Part shown: positions 34,643 through 43,012 of the stretch, piece by piece | How positions within the stretch are numbered: position 1 is the stretch's first letter | Layout of the letters: each line of letters begins with the position of its first letter | Source of the DNA: Martelella mediterranea DSM 17316 | GTDB lineage: Bacteria > Pseudomonadota > Alphaproteobacteria > Rhizobiales > Rhizobiaceae | Assembly: GCF_002043005.1 (NCBI RefSeq) | Contig: NZ_CP020333.1 | Location: 105,915 to 169,914 of the forward strand | Direction of reading: 5' to 3' | DNA: 64,000 nt | Position numbers and translations under genes: made by a program | Notes under the pieces: model-generated | The model's database searches: none | What the model saw: only the letters and a program-made list of their open reading frames with translations | What the model was told of the DNA's origin: nothing

Positions 34643-35404
34643 TCAGATGAAGTAGTCCTCGTGCAGGGCGCGGTATTCGTCGGCCCAGTCATCGGGCTTG
34701 TGGGTGTGGAAGCGGATCTCGCGGATCGCGGCCTCGACGACGCCCGACTCGATCGCGGCCACGATGCGCTCGTGACCTTGCAGGATCAGGCCGAGCCGTT
34801 CCTCGGAGTGGGTCTGCAGGCGGCGCACCCGGTCCATGTCGCCGGTCTGCGAGCGCAGCAGGGCATGCAGGTTCGGATGGCCCGCGCCCTCGAACATGAC
34901 GTAGTGGAAATACTCGTCGAGTTCCTGGAAACGGCGCAGTTTGGTGTTGTCGGCGGCGACCAGACGCTGCATGGCGATGACTTCGCGCAACCGGTCCATG
35001 GTCGCCGGCGAAGGGGTCGTGGCGAGCTTCATCGCCACCTCGGTCTCGAGCGCCTGGCGCAGGAAAAGCGCCTCGCGGATCTGATCGAGGTTGATGCGCG
35101 TCACCAGCGTCTTGGATTGCGGGTAGATGCGGATCAGTCCGTCCTGCTCGAGCCGCTGCATGGCGTCGCGAAGCGGCGTCTGGCTGACATCGTATTCACG
35201 TGCGAGGTCGGCGCGCGTCAGCGCGGTCCCCGGGGGAAGGTCAAGCGACAGGATTCGCTGTCGCAGATCGTTATAAATCCGCGAAGAGGCCATTGGCCGT
35301 CCGATCGACGTCTCCTGCCGCATCATGTCGAATGCGAGGGTCATTGTTGGTGTCTGCATCCCGAGATTCTTGTCCGTGCCGTGATTGTCCGCATTTAACC
35401 GCAT
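34643..35404 (-). CDS. GntR-family (FCD subfamily) transcriptional regulator
   Basis: A regulator of up to 253 residues with a winged helix (RIYNDLRQRILSLDLPPGT then ADLAREYDVSQTPLRDAMQR) and a C-terminal FCD domain (FLRQALETEVAMKLA, DEYFHYVMFEGAGHP, GHERIVAAIESG). The start is uncertain: ATG 35404 is the longest, and in-frame ATGs at 35359, 35344 and 35293 also keep the DNA-binding domain. It is divergent from kdgD, with an ACTAA-AATA-TTAGT repeat between them. The ligand is likely to be a sugar acid or its keto-deoxy product. Confidence 0.87.
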   Translation of the reverse strand: MRLNADNHGTDKNLGMQTPTMTLAFDMMRQETSIGRPMASSRIYNDLRQRILSLDLPPGTALTRADLAREYDVSQTPLRDAMQRLEQDGLIRIYPQSKTLVTRINLDQIREALFLRQALETEVAMKLATTPSPATMDRLREVIAMQRLVAADNTKLRRFQELDEYFHYVMFEGAGHPNLHALLRSQTGDMDRVRRLQTHSEERLGLILQGHERIVAAIESGVVEAAIREIRFHTHKPDDWADEYRALHEDYFI

Positions 35405-35877
35405 GTACAGGCCTGTTGACCATACTGATAAACTAAAATATTAGTGCATGACAAGTTCCGAGACGCGACAGCTCCCTCCACAATGCGGCCAGGGCTTTGC
35501 GGCGGTGCGTGAATCGCGCCGGATCGGACTTGTGAGACAAACGCGGACGGGCAGGCGCCCGGCTGCACGGCGAGCGAGGGTCGAGGTTATGGAAGGCAGG
35601 AAATCCGGGTTTGATCCGCACGACAGGCATCTGGTCGCGAGCAAATGGGTGACCGCAGAGGCGGCCTTCCGCTCTGAGCCCGTCTGCGGCGATGCGCTTG
35701 ACGTCGGTGCGACCTCGGTCGGCATCATGGCGATCCGTCGCTTCCAGCGCCCGGTGAGCTACCCGAACCTGCCGGCCGCGCTGATGCCCGCCGGTTGGCA
35801 ATAACATCCAGCCCCGCATCGACCGGACATGCTCCGCGACAGGCTGACAATATATCCAGATTGAGGAGACACACACA
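35405..35877. other. Divergent promoter region, GntR/kdgD
   Basis: No reliable gene is seen in 473 bp; short open frames on both strands lack family features. The left end carries the inverted repeat near 35432-35445. The kdgD ribosome site GAGGAG lies at about 35863-35868. The length is unusual for a promoter region and may include decayed coding sequence. Confidence 0.45.
35432..35445. promoter_or_regulatory. Candidate GntR operator, GntR/kdgD divergent promoter
   Basis: ACTAA-AATA-TTAGT is a perfect 5-bp inverted repeat with a 4-bp spacer, 28 bp from the longest GntR start. It matches the site at 33154-33167 in layout and in all but one arm base. FCD-type GntR proteins bind short inverted repeats of this size, so it is the best candidate for autoregulation and control of the kdgD operon. 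Confidence 0.55.
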
Positions 35878-36783
35878 ATGATCGCACCCGACGCGCTGCG
35901 CGAAATCATTCGCCACGGGCTTCTGTCCTTCCCCGTGACCCCCTTCGATACGGAGGATCGTTTCGCGCCGAAGCCATTCCAGGCGCATCTCGAGTGGCTC
36001 AAGCCCCACAAGGTGGCAGGGCTGATCGTGGCGGGCGGTACCGGCGAGATGTTCTCGCTCACCCCGGAAGAGATCGTCAGCGTGGTGCGCGCGGCGCGCG
36101 AGACGGCTGGCGACGCGCCGGTGATCGCGGGCTGTGGCTATGGCGTGCGCATGGCCTGCGATCTCGCCCGCGCGATAGAGGCGGCCGGCGGCGACGGCAT
36201 CCTTCTTTTGCCGCATTACCTTACCGAGGGACCCCAGGAGGGGGTTGCCAACCGCATCCGCGCGGTTTGCAGGGCCACGAAAATGGCGGTCATCGTCTAC
36301 AACCGCGGCCAGGCGCGGATCTCGGCCGAGACGCTCGAGCAACTGGCCGACGAATGCCCGAACCTCATCGGCTTCAAGGACGGGACCGGCGACATCGACA
36401 ACGTCCGCCGCGTGACCGTGCGTCTCGGCGATCGGCTGGCCTATATCGGCGGCATGCCCACCCACGAGCTTTTCGCGCAGGCCTATCGCGGCGCGGGCAT
36501 GGCGACCTATTCCTCGGCGGTGTTCAACTTCGTGCCCGAGACCGCGCTGGAATTCCACGGCGCTTTCCTCGCCGGTGACGATGCCAGATGCGAGCAGTTG
36601 CTGAAGGACTTCTACTACCCGTTCACGAAAATCCGCGACCGCAAGCCGGGTTACGCCGTCTCGGCGATCAAGGCCGGCGTCGCCCTGCGCGGCTTTGAGA
36701 CCGGGCATGTACGCGCGCCGCTCACCGACCTGACCGACGAGGAGGTCGAGATGATGCGTGAACTGATCAAGGGACGCAACTGA
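35878..36783 (+). CDS. kdgD: 5-dehydro-4-deoxyglucarate dehydratase
   Basis: A 301-residue DapA-superfamily enzyme expected to convert 5-dehydro-4-deoxy-D-glucarate to 2,5-dioxopentanoate, water and CO2. KdgD hallmarks are GLLSFPVTPFD (14-24), VAGGTGEMFSLTPEE (51-65), Tyr141 in VIVYNRGQ and Schiff-base Lys167 in LIGFKDGTGD. ATG 35878 has GAGGAG upstream. It begins the plus-strand operon and shares one base with the next start (TGATG). The downstream semialdehyde dehydrogenase usually paired with KdgD is not in this window. Confidence 0.87.
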   Translation: MIAPDALREIIRHGLLSFPVTPFDTEDRFAPKPFQAHLEWLKPHKVAGLIVAGGTGEMFSLTPEEIVSVVRAARETAGDAPVIAGCGYGVRMACDLARAIEAAGGDGILLLPHYLTEGPQEGVANRIRAVCRATKMAVIVYNRGQARISAETLEQLADECPNLIGFKDGTGDIDNVRRVTVRLGDRLAYIGGMPTHELFAQAYRGAGMATYSSAVFNFVPETALEFHGAFLAGDDARCEQLLKDFYYPFTKIRDRKPGYAVSAIKAGVALRGFETGHVRAPLTDLTDEEVEMMRELIKGRN

Positions 36784-37739
36784 TGCCGATCGGGCCCGTC
36801 GCCGTTCTCGAACCCGCCAGTGCGCAGATGCGCGCCCGGATCGAGACGCTGTGCGACGATTTCGACCTGCGCTTCGTCAGCAGCATCGAGACCGACGATA
36901 TGCGCACCGCGCTTCAGGGCGCGACCTACGCGGTAACGCGGGGACTGCGCTTTCCGGCCGAGCTTCTGGCCGGGGCCGGGGCGCTGAAGATGGTGCACCA
37001 GTGGGGAACCGGCGTCGACGGTATTCCGCTGGACGTCGCCCGGGAGCGCGGCGTGACCGTCGCGCGCTCGCCCGGCGTGAACGCGCCCACCGTGGCCGAG
37101 GCGACGCTGGCGCTGATGCTGGCGACGCTCCGGCGCCTGCCGCAGGTGCAGCAAAGCTTCCGCGGCGGCGCCTGGAACCAGCCGGACCTCTGGCGCGAGG
37201 CGCGCGATCTCGGCTGCTGCCGGGTCGGTCTCGTGGGCATGGGCGCGATCGGCAGGGAGGTGCTGAAACGGCTCTCGGGCTTTGGCTGCGCGGTTGCCTA
37301 TACGAAACGCTCGGGGCCGGACAATGCGCTCGAAGTGCCGTTCAAGGATTTCGACGCGCTGATCGGCTGGGCCGACGTGATCTCGCTGCACCTGCCGCTC
37401 ACGGCCGGGTCTAAGCACCTCATCGACGCGAAGGCGATCGCGGCGATGAAACCGGGCGCGGTGCTCATCAACACCGCGCGCGGCGGACTGGTTGACGAGG
37501 CGGCGCTGATCGACGGGCTGCGCTCGGGTCAGGTCGGGGCGGCGGGGCTGGATGTGTTCGAGACCGAGCCGGTGACCGGGCCGAACCCGCTGCTGGACAT
37601 GCCGAACACGGTAACGCTGCCGCATGTGGCGGGGCGCACGCTTGACAATTTCGACCGCATGGTGCGCCACTGGGCGGGCAATATCCGCGCGCATGCCGAG
37701 GGCCGGGCCATCGACCCGGACTGCATCGTGGTGCCCTGA
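36783..37739 (+). CDS. D-isomer-specific 2-hydroxyacid dehydrogenase
   Basis: A 318-residue NAD(P)-dependent dehydrogenase. The nucleotide-binding loop is GMGAIG (152-157). The catalytic triad is Arg233 (NTARGGLVDE), Glu262 (DVFETEP) and His281 (LPHVAGRT). It would interconvert a 2-hydroxy acid and its 2-keto acid. It is translationally coupled to kdgD and followed 34 bp later by the ThDP enzyme gene, so it probably acts on an intermediate of the same pathway. The class includes glyoxylate/hydroxypyruvate reductases, so its substrate may be small. Confidence 0.87.
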   Translation: MPIGPVAVLEPASAQMRARIETLCDDFDLRFVSSIETDDMRTALQGATYAVTRGLRFPAELLAGAGALKMVHQWGTGVDGIPLDVARERGVTVARSPGVNAPTVAEATLALMLATLRRLPQVQQSFRGGAWNQPDLWREARDLGCCRVGLVGMGAIGREVLKRLSGFGCAVAYTKRSGPDNALEVPFKDFDALIGWADVISLHLPLTAGSKHLIDAKAIAAMKPGAVLINTARGGLVDEAALIDGLRSGQVGAAGLDVFETEPVTGPNPLLDMPNTVTLPHVAGRTLDNFDRMVRHWAGNIRAHAEGRAIDPDCIVVP

Positions 37740-37773
37740 GGGCAACAACATTGGACAATCATGGGGAGAATAC

Positions 37774-39450
37774 ATGGCTGAGACCGTCAAGCGCAGCGGC
37801 GGCCAGGCGCTGGTCGATCAACTTCTGATCCACGGCGCCGACTGTGCCTATTGCGTGCCGGGCGAGAGCTACCTCGAAGTGCTCGACGCGCTCTACGACG
37901 TGCGCGACCGGTTCACGCTGTACAATGCGCGCCACGAGGCCGGCGCCGCCGATATGGCCGAGGCCTATGGCAAGCTGACGGGCAGGCCCGGCATCTGCAT
38001 GGTCACCCGCGGTCCCGGCGCCTGCCAGGCTGCGGTGGGCGTGCACATCGCCTACCAGGATTCGACCCCGATGATCCTGCTCGTCGGTCAGGTCGGGCGC
38101 GAGACCATGGATCGCGAGAGTTTCCAGGAAATCGACTACCGCCAGATGTTCGCCCCCGTGGCCAAGTGGGCAGCGCAAATCGACAGCGCCGCACGCATCC
38201 CCGAATACATGGCCCGGGCGTTCCGCGTGGCGACCTCGGGCCGGCCCGGCCCCGTGGTGCTGGCGCTGCCGGAGGACATGCTGACCGACGTGGTCGAGGT
38301 CGCCGACGCCATGCCCTATACGCCCAGCGTCCCGGCGCTGAGCCCCGGTGACGCCGCCGCCGTGATGGCCGCCCTGTCGAAGGCCGAGCGGCCGCTGCTC
38401 CTGGCCGGCGGCCCCGGCTGGAGCGACGCTGGCTGCGCGGCGCTGCTGCGCTTCGCCACCGACAACCGGCTGCCGGTTGCCACAAGCTTTCGCCGTCAGG
38501 ATCTGATCGACAACCGCTCCGACGTTTATGTCGGGGATTTCGGGACCGGCGTCGCGCCGAGCCTCGTCAAGCGGCTGGCCGAGGCCGACCTGCTGCTGGT
38601 CATCGGCGCGCGTCTCGGCGAGATCACGACAAAAACCTATTCCACGCTGTCCGTGCCGACGCCGGCGCAGACGCTGGTGCACATCCATGTCGACGCCAAC
38701 GAGATCGGCCGGGTCTATTCGCCCGCGGTCTCGGCGGTCTCGGGCCCGGATGCGGCGCTCTCGGCGCTCACAGCCCAGCCGGCCGCCGCAGCGCCCGAGG
38801 ACTGGTGCGCCAGGTTGCGCGCCGAGTATCTCTCCGACAGCGAGCCGCCGCCGCACGACTATCCGCTCGACATGGGCCAGGCGATGGCCGACATGCGCGA
38901 TCTGATCCCGGCGAATGCGGTGGTCACGCTCGACGCCGGCAACCACACCGGCTGGGCGCAGCGCTTCCTGCGCTATGGCCGGCCCGGGCGGCAGATCGGT
39001 TCGACCTGCGGCTCGATGGGCTATGCCGTGCCCGCCGCCGTGGCGGCCTCGCTGGCCGATCCCAAGCGACAGGCCATCGCGTTTGTCGGCGATGGTGGCT
39101 TCATGATGTCGGGAATGGAGATCGCCACCGCCGTGCAGCATGGCGGGCGGCCCATCGTGCTGGTGTTCAATAACGGCACTTACGGCACCATCCGCATGCA
39201 TCAGGAGCGCGAGCACCCCGCCCGCGTCTCGGGCACGGACATTGCCGCCTCGGACATCGGGATGATTTCGCGCGGGCTCGGCGCCGCGCATGAGCGGATC
39301 ACCGAGACGGCTGAGTTCAGGCCCGCCCTTCTGCGCGCTTTCGAGCATGACGGCCCCACGGTCATCGAGTTGATGACCGACCCCGAGCAGATCTCCACCC
39401 GCACGACGGTCAGCCGTCTGCGCGGTCAGCAAGCCAGGACAAATTCATGA
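37774..39450 (+). CDS. Thiamine-diphosphate-dependent enzyme, acetolactate synthase-like
   Basis: A 558-residue enzyme of the acetolactate synthase/glyoxylate carboligase/decarboxylase superfamily. Glu55 (ARHEAGAADMA) is the cofactor-activating glutamate. The diphosphate-binding motif begins GDGGFMMSGMEIATA near 439 and ends VFNNGTYGT near 466. The three-domain length is normal. ATG 37774 has GGGGAGA upstream. There is no small regulatory subunit gene, so a catabolic carboligase or decarboxylase is more likely than branched-chain synthesis. It overlaps the next gene by 4 bp. Its substrate is probably a 2-keto acid made by this operon. Confidence 0.85.
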   Translation: MAETVKRSGGQALVDQLLIHGADCAYCVPGESYLEVLDALYDVRDRFTLYNARHEAGAADMAEAYGKLTGRPGICMVTRGPGACQAAVGVHIAYQDSTPMILLVGQVGRETMDRESFQEIDYRQMFAPVAKWAAQIDSAARIPEYMARAFRVATSGRPGPVVLALPEDMLTDVVEVADAMPYTPSVPALSPGDAAAVMAALSKAERPLLLAGGPGWSDAGCAALLRFATDNRLPVATSFRRQDLIDNRSDVYVGDFGTGVAPSLVKRLAEADLLLVIGARLGEITTKTYSTLSVPTPAQTLVHIHVDANEIGRVYSPAVSAVSGPDAALSALTAQPAAAAPEDWCARLRAEYLSDSEPPPHDYPLDMGQAMADMRDLIPANAVVTLDAGNHTGWAQRFLRYGRPGRQIGSTCGSMGYAVPAAVAASLADPKRQAIAFVGDGGFMMSGMEIATAVQHGGRPIVLVFNNGTYGTIRMHQEREHPARVSGTDIAASDIGMISRGLGAAHERITETAEFRPALLRAFEHDGPTVIELMTDPEQISTRTTVSRLRGQQARTNS

Positions 39451-41183
39451 CGACTGAGAAGACGCCAGACACGCTGCGATCCTCGCGCTGGTTCGCGCCC
39501 GACGACCTGCGCAGCTTCGGCCATCGCTCGCGGATGATGCAGCTCGGCTATGCCGAGGAGGATTTCCGCGGCAAGCCGGTGATCGGCATCCTCAACACCT
39601 GGTCCGAGCTCAACTCCTGCCATGGCCATTTTCCCGAGCGGGTGCAGGATGTCAAACGCGGCGTGCTCGCGGCCGGCGGTTTCCCGGTCGAGATGCCGGC
39701 GTTGTCGGTGGACGAAAGCTTCACCAAACCGACCTCGATGCTCTACCGCAACATGCTGGCGATGGAGACCGAGGAGATGATCCGCTCCCACCCGCTCGAC
39801 GGCGTGGTGCTGATGGGCGGCTGCGACAAGACCACGCCCGGCCTCGTGATGGGCGCGGTCACAGCCGGCGTGCCGATGATCTTTCTGCCAGCCGGGCCGA
39901 TGCTGCGCGGGCATTACAAGGGCCGCATCCTGGGCAGCGGCTCGGACGGCTGGAAATACTGGGACGAGCGCCGCGCCGGCAATGTCTCCGACGAGGAGTG
40001 GCTGGGCATACAGGGCGGCATCGCGCGCTCGGTCGGCACCTGTATGACAATGGGCACGGCCTCGACCATGACCGCCATCGCCGATGCCATGGGCCTGACG
40101 CTGCCCGGCGCCTCCTCGATCCCCGCCGCCGACAGCGGGCACAAGCGCATGGGGTCGGCCTGCGGGCGGCGCATTGTCGAGATGGTCTGGGAGGACCTGA
40201 CGCCCGAAAAGATCATCACCGCCGCCGCCGTCAGGAACGCCGCGATCGTCGCCATGGCCACCGGCTGTTCGACCAATGCGGTGGTGCACCTGATCGCCAT
40301 GGCCCGCCGCGCCGGCGTGGCGCTGACGCTTGACGATCTCGATACGCTCGGGCGCGTCACGCCGCTTATCGCCAATGTGCGACCTTCCGGCAAGGACTAC
40401 CTGATGGAGGATTTCTACTATGCCGGCGGCCTGCTGGCACTGATGAAGCAGATCGAGGAGCGGCTCGACACCTCCGTCACCGGCGTCACCGGCAAGCCGC
40501 TTTCAGAGGCGCTGGCAACGGCCGAGGTCTACAATGACGACGTCATCCGGGCGCTGTCGAACCCGGTCTACCACCAGGGCTCTCTGGCGCTGCTGCGCGG
40601 CAATCTCTGCCCGGACGGCGCAGTGATCAAGCCCGCCGCCTGCGATCCGAAGTTCCACGTGCACGAGGGACCGGCGCTGGTGTTCGACAGCTATCCCGAG
40701 ATGAAGGCGGCGATCGACGACGAGGATCTCGATGTCACCTCCGACACAGTGCTGGTGCTGCGCAATGCCGGACCCAAGGGCGGGCCGGGCATGCCGGAAT
40801 GGGGCATGCTGCCCATCCCCAAAGCGCTGATCAGGAGGGGTTATCGCGACATGCTGCGGATTTCCGACGCGCGCATGTCCGGCACGTCCTACGGCGCTTG
40901 CGTGTTGCATGTGGCACCGGAGAGCTTCGTCGGCGGACCGCTGGCGCTGCTGAAGACAGGCGACATCGTGCGCATGGACCTGCCGAACCGCAGCCTGAAC
41001 ATGCTGGTGGACGAGGCGGAACTCGCGCGCCGTCGCGCCGCCTGGTCGCCGCCCGAACAACGCTTTCAACGCGGCTGGGGCTACATGTTCTCGCAGCATG
41101 TGACCCAGGCCGACAAGGGCTGCGATTTCGACTATCTCGAGCGGGGCTTCGGCAAGGCTGCGGGCGAGCCCGATATCTTCTGA
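39447..41183 (+). CDS. IlvD/Edd-family sugar-acid dehydratase, copy 2
   Basis: A 578-residue iron-sulfur dehydratase. Cluster cysteines are Cys58 (LNSCHGH), Cys126 (GGCDKTTPG) and Cys199 (GTCMTMGTAS), and the catalytic serine is Ser478 in ARMSGTSYG. By eye it agrees with copy 1 (27132-28871) at roughly four residues in five, from RSSRWFAPDDLRSFGHRSRM to the C-terminal GEPDIF. Third-position GC is visibly higher here, so the copies seem to have separate histories instead of a recent tandem duplication. It is coupled to the ThDP gene and ends the operon; fragmentary DNA follows. Confidence 0.88.
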   Translation: MTTEKTPDTLRSSRWFAPDDLRSFGHRSRMMQLGYAEEDFRGKPVIGILNTWSELNSCHGHFPERVQDVKRGVLAAGGFPVEMPALSVDESFTKPTSMLYRNMLAMETEEMIRSHPLDGVVLMGGCDKTTPGLVMGAVTAGVPMIFLPAGPMLRGHYKGRILGSGSDGWKYWDERRAGNVSDEEWLGIQGGIARSVGTCMTMGTASTMTAIADAMGLTLPGASSIPAADSGHKRMGSACGRRIVEMVWEDLTPEKIITAAAVRNAAIVAMATGCSTNAVVHLIAMARRAGVALTLDDLDTLGRVTPLIANVRPSGKDYLMEDFYYAGGLLALMKQIEERLDTSVTGVTGKPLSEALATAEVYNDDVIRALSNPVYHQGSLALLRGNLCPDGAVIKPAACDPKFHVHEGPALVFDSYPEMKAAIDDEDLDVTSDTVLVLRNAGPKGGPGMPEWGMLPIPKALIRRGYRDMLRISDARMSGTSYGACVLHVAPESFVGGPLALLKTGDIVRMDLPNRSLNMLVDEAELARRRAAWSPPEQRFQRGWGYMFSQHVTQADKGCDFDYLERGFGKAAGEPDIF

Positions 41184-41249
41184 TTCGCACAGGCGCGACG
41201 GCGCCTGGCGACTTGAGGTTCTGTGCCGGAGCGCTGAAACTGAAATGTT

Positions 41250-41668
41250 CCGGCGGACTGCCGCAAATTTAGCGCCGCGGGCTTTCTTTCCAGGCTCTTT
41301 TGCGGCTCGGTCTTCCGCCGGCCTCCATCGCCGATCTTTCGCGTTACAAATGGGTGCTGCCGCGTATGGGCACCAAACTCCAGACCGAACTCAACCGCGT
41401 GTTCCTGCTGAAGGGCGAGGAGGTCCCCGTCGTCAACGTGCTGACGAGTTCGCTCTACACAACGCGGGCCTTCCTCCGACGCACGGACATGATGACGATC
41501 CTTGCCCGCAGCGCCCTGTCGGAGAAAGACACGGCCGGTATTGCCGCGCTGGAGCAACCCTGGTTCTCGCTCCAGCGCGAGGCCTTTCTGGCCACGCTGA
41601 AGGGAATGAAACTGCCTCCTGCGGTGAGAACGGCGGTGCAAAAGTCGGCCACGGAAGCGGCGGAATAA
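41250..41668 (+). pseudogene. LysR-family regulator, C-terminal fragment
   Basis: Only the end of a LysR-type substrate-binding domain is readable: LSRYKWVLPRMGTKLQTEL, then VLTSSLYTTRAFLRRTDMMTIL, which match the usual second half of that domain. The helix-turn-helix and first half are absent, and no start codon of quality exists. The left limit is approximate. Confidence 0.6.
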
Positions 41669-41724
41669 TTCGGTCGCGGGCGGAGTAAAATCCGGCCACC
41701 TATCTTCCTTCTGCAATGAGGTTG

Positions 41725-41880
41725 AACGGCCGCAGCGCGATCTGGCTGCCATGCAGTCCTTTCCAGCGTCGCCCTTTGACGCCTGCGATCAGGCCATTGC
41801 CAAGGTCACGGGCCCAGTCTCTCGTTCGCTACAAGACGAACGATTATTCCGTGCCCGTCGCCTACTGGTACTGGGATCGT
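41725..41880 (+). mobile_element. IS21-family IstA transposase fragment
   Basis: Two adjacent frames together give AAMQSFPASPFDACDQAIAK and then SLVRYKTNDYSVPVAY, the IstA segment before its C-terminal domain. A frameshift separates them. No terminal repeat or istB is present, so this is a decayed fragment. Confidence 0.6.
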
Positions 41881-41984
41881 GTCCCGAGGAGTGGTGTAGC
41901 TGGCGGGTTGGTCACCAGTGTTTTCCGGTAGGGTCGGGTTGTCGAAGACCAACCTTAAGGACACCACCGATGACCGACGACATG

Positions 41985-42102
41985 ATGAACCTGCGCTCCC
42001 TCGTGTCAGCCTCTTACTATCGATCGTATGTCCAGATGTGTCAGCGACATGGACATGAAAAACGTTTTTGGCCAGATCAAGGCCAACGGTGGTTGGTTTC
42101 AT
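41985..42102 (-). mobile_element. IS110-family transposase N-terminal fragment
   Basis: From ATG 42102 on the minus strand the frame reads MKPTTVGLDLAKNVFHVH then ADTSGHTIDSKRLTR, the start of an IS110-type transposase with the first catalytic Asp in GLDLAK. The homology ends after about 37 residues. The DEDD and Ser domains are missing. Confidence 0.65.
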
Positions 42103-42159
42103 CGGAAAGCTCCTTTTGCAATCTGGGACCACTATACGGCCCCTTCTCGGAGCGGGGCC

Positions 42160-42390
42160 GTCTTCCCCATCAATGGCAGCTTGCGCGATGAGTTGTTGAA
42201 TGAAGAGGTATTCGACACGTTGGAGGAAGCGCGCCGAAAACTGGCCCTGTGGCGATACGACTACAACAATGTCAGGCCGCACTCATCGCTGGGAAATAAA
42301 ACGCCGAACGAAGTGCGGAGAGAAATGGAGGAGCTTGATGCGGGCGCCACACAGGCCCTTGCCCACGCAGACCAACCAAACTACCACCGA
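42160..42390 (+). mobile_element. IS3-family OrfB C-terminal fragment
   Basis: The frame reads NGSLRDELLNEEVFDTLEEA, then ALWRYDYNNVRPHSSLG and NKTPNEVRR, the end of an IS3-type OrfB after the catalytic Glu region. It differs from the OrfB at 17773-18702 and is not a fragment of that copy. No start or terminal repeat is seen. Confidence 0.65.
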
Positions 42391-42429
42391 TCCTTTCAGT
42401 CGCATGATGTTTCGTCTCTGGTTCGGCAA

Positions 42430-42682
42430 GACGATGCACATGGGAGCTGCCATCCACGAGACCGGCGGCGCGCATGGGCGAAAACCCCGAAACATCCGTG
42501 CTCGATCCGTTCAACCGGCTCTGGGACGCGCAGAACGTTCTGGTCACGAATGCGAGCGCCTTTCCCGGCAGCGGCGTTGCCGGGACCACGCTGACGGTCA
42601 TGGCATTGACGATCCGGGCCTGCCGCAACCTGGGCAGTGACGCCGGTTCGGGCAGTTCTGCGGCCTATGTCAAGAACCAGTG
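42430..42682 (+). pseudogene. GMC-family oxidoreductase, C-terminal fragment with frameshift
   Basis: The end of a GMC flavoprotein oxidoreductase is readable over two frames: MHMGAAIHETGGA, then MGENPETSVLDPFNRLWDAQ and GSGVAGTTLTVMALTIRACR. The His of HETGGA and the final ALTIRA helix are family hallmarks. A frame change falls near 42466-42474. The flavin-binding N-terminus is absent. Confidence 0.65.
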
Positions 42683-43012
42683 ACGGAAGCCCATACCACC
42701 GGGGAGACCTAGCAAGCCGCCCGATAAGGCTACTCTACCGTCATAGAAATGAGAAAATTGGTGCCGCTACAACTGCTAAACGGCGCGTCGCCGGCTCACA
42801 TCCCTTCAAGACCTCGGCGTATTCTTATCCAGTTAAAATACGTCGTTTAGCTGACCCCGACCTCTTACACACCGTTATCTCCCTGCTTCTGAATAAGCGC
42901 CTTCTGAGCATCCAAAACTTCGATGCCTTGATCTCCTCCACTCCTTCTCCCAGCCGAGAAAATAACGCGGAAAATCAAGGGTAATATCAGACCACGCCGG
43001 GGCCGCTCCCGG

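Noticed and set aside
35433..36062. Overlapping frames on both strands in the GntR/kdgD interval
   Set aside because: Neither strand has a ribosome site or family motif, and the minus-strand frame runs far into kdgD. Treated as intergenic.
37759..39432. A 557-residue open frame on the minus strand opposite the ThDP enzyme gene
   Set aside because: His-, Arg- and Gly-rich low-complexity translation with no family features, while the plus strand has a complete ThDP enzyme with its cofactor motifs.
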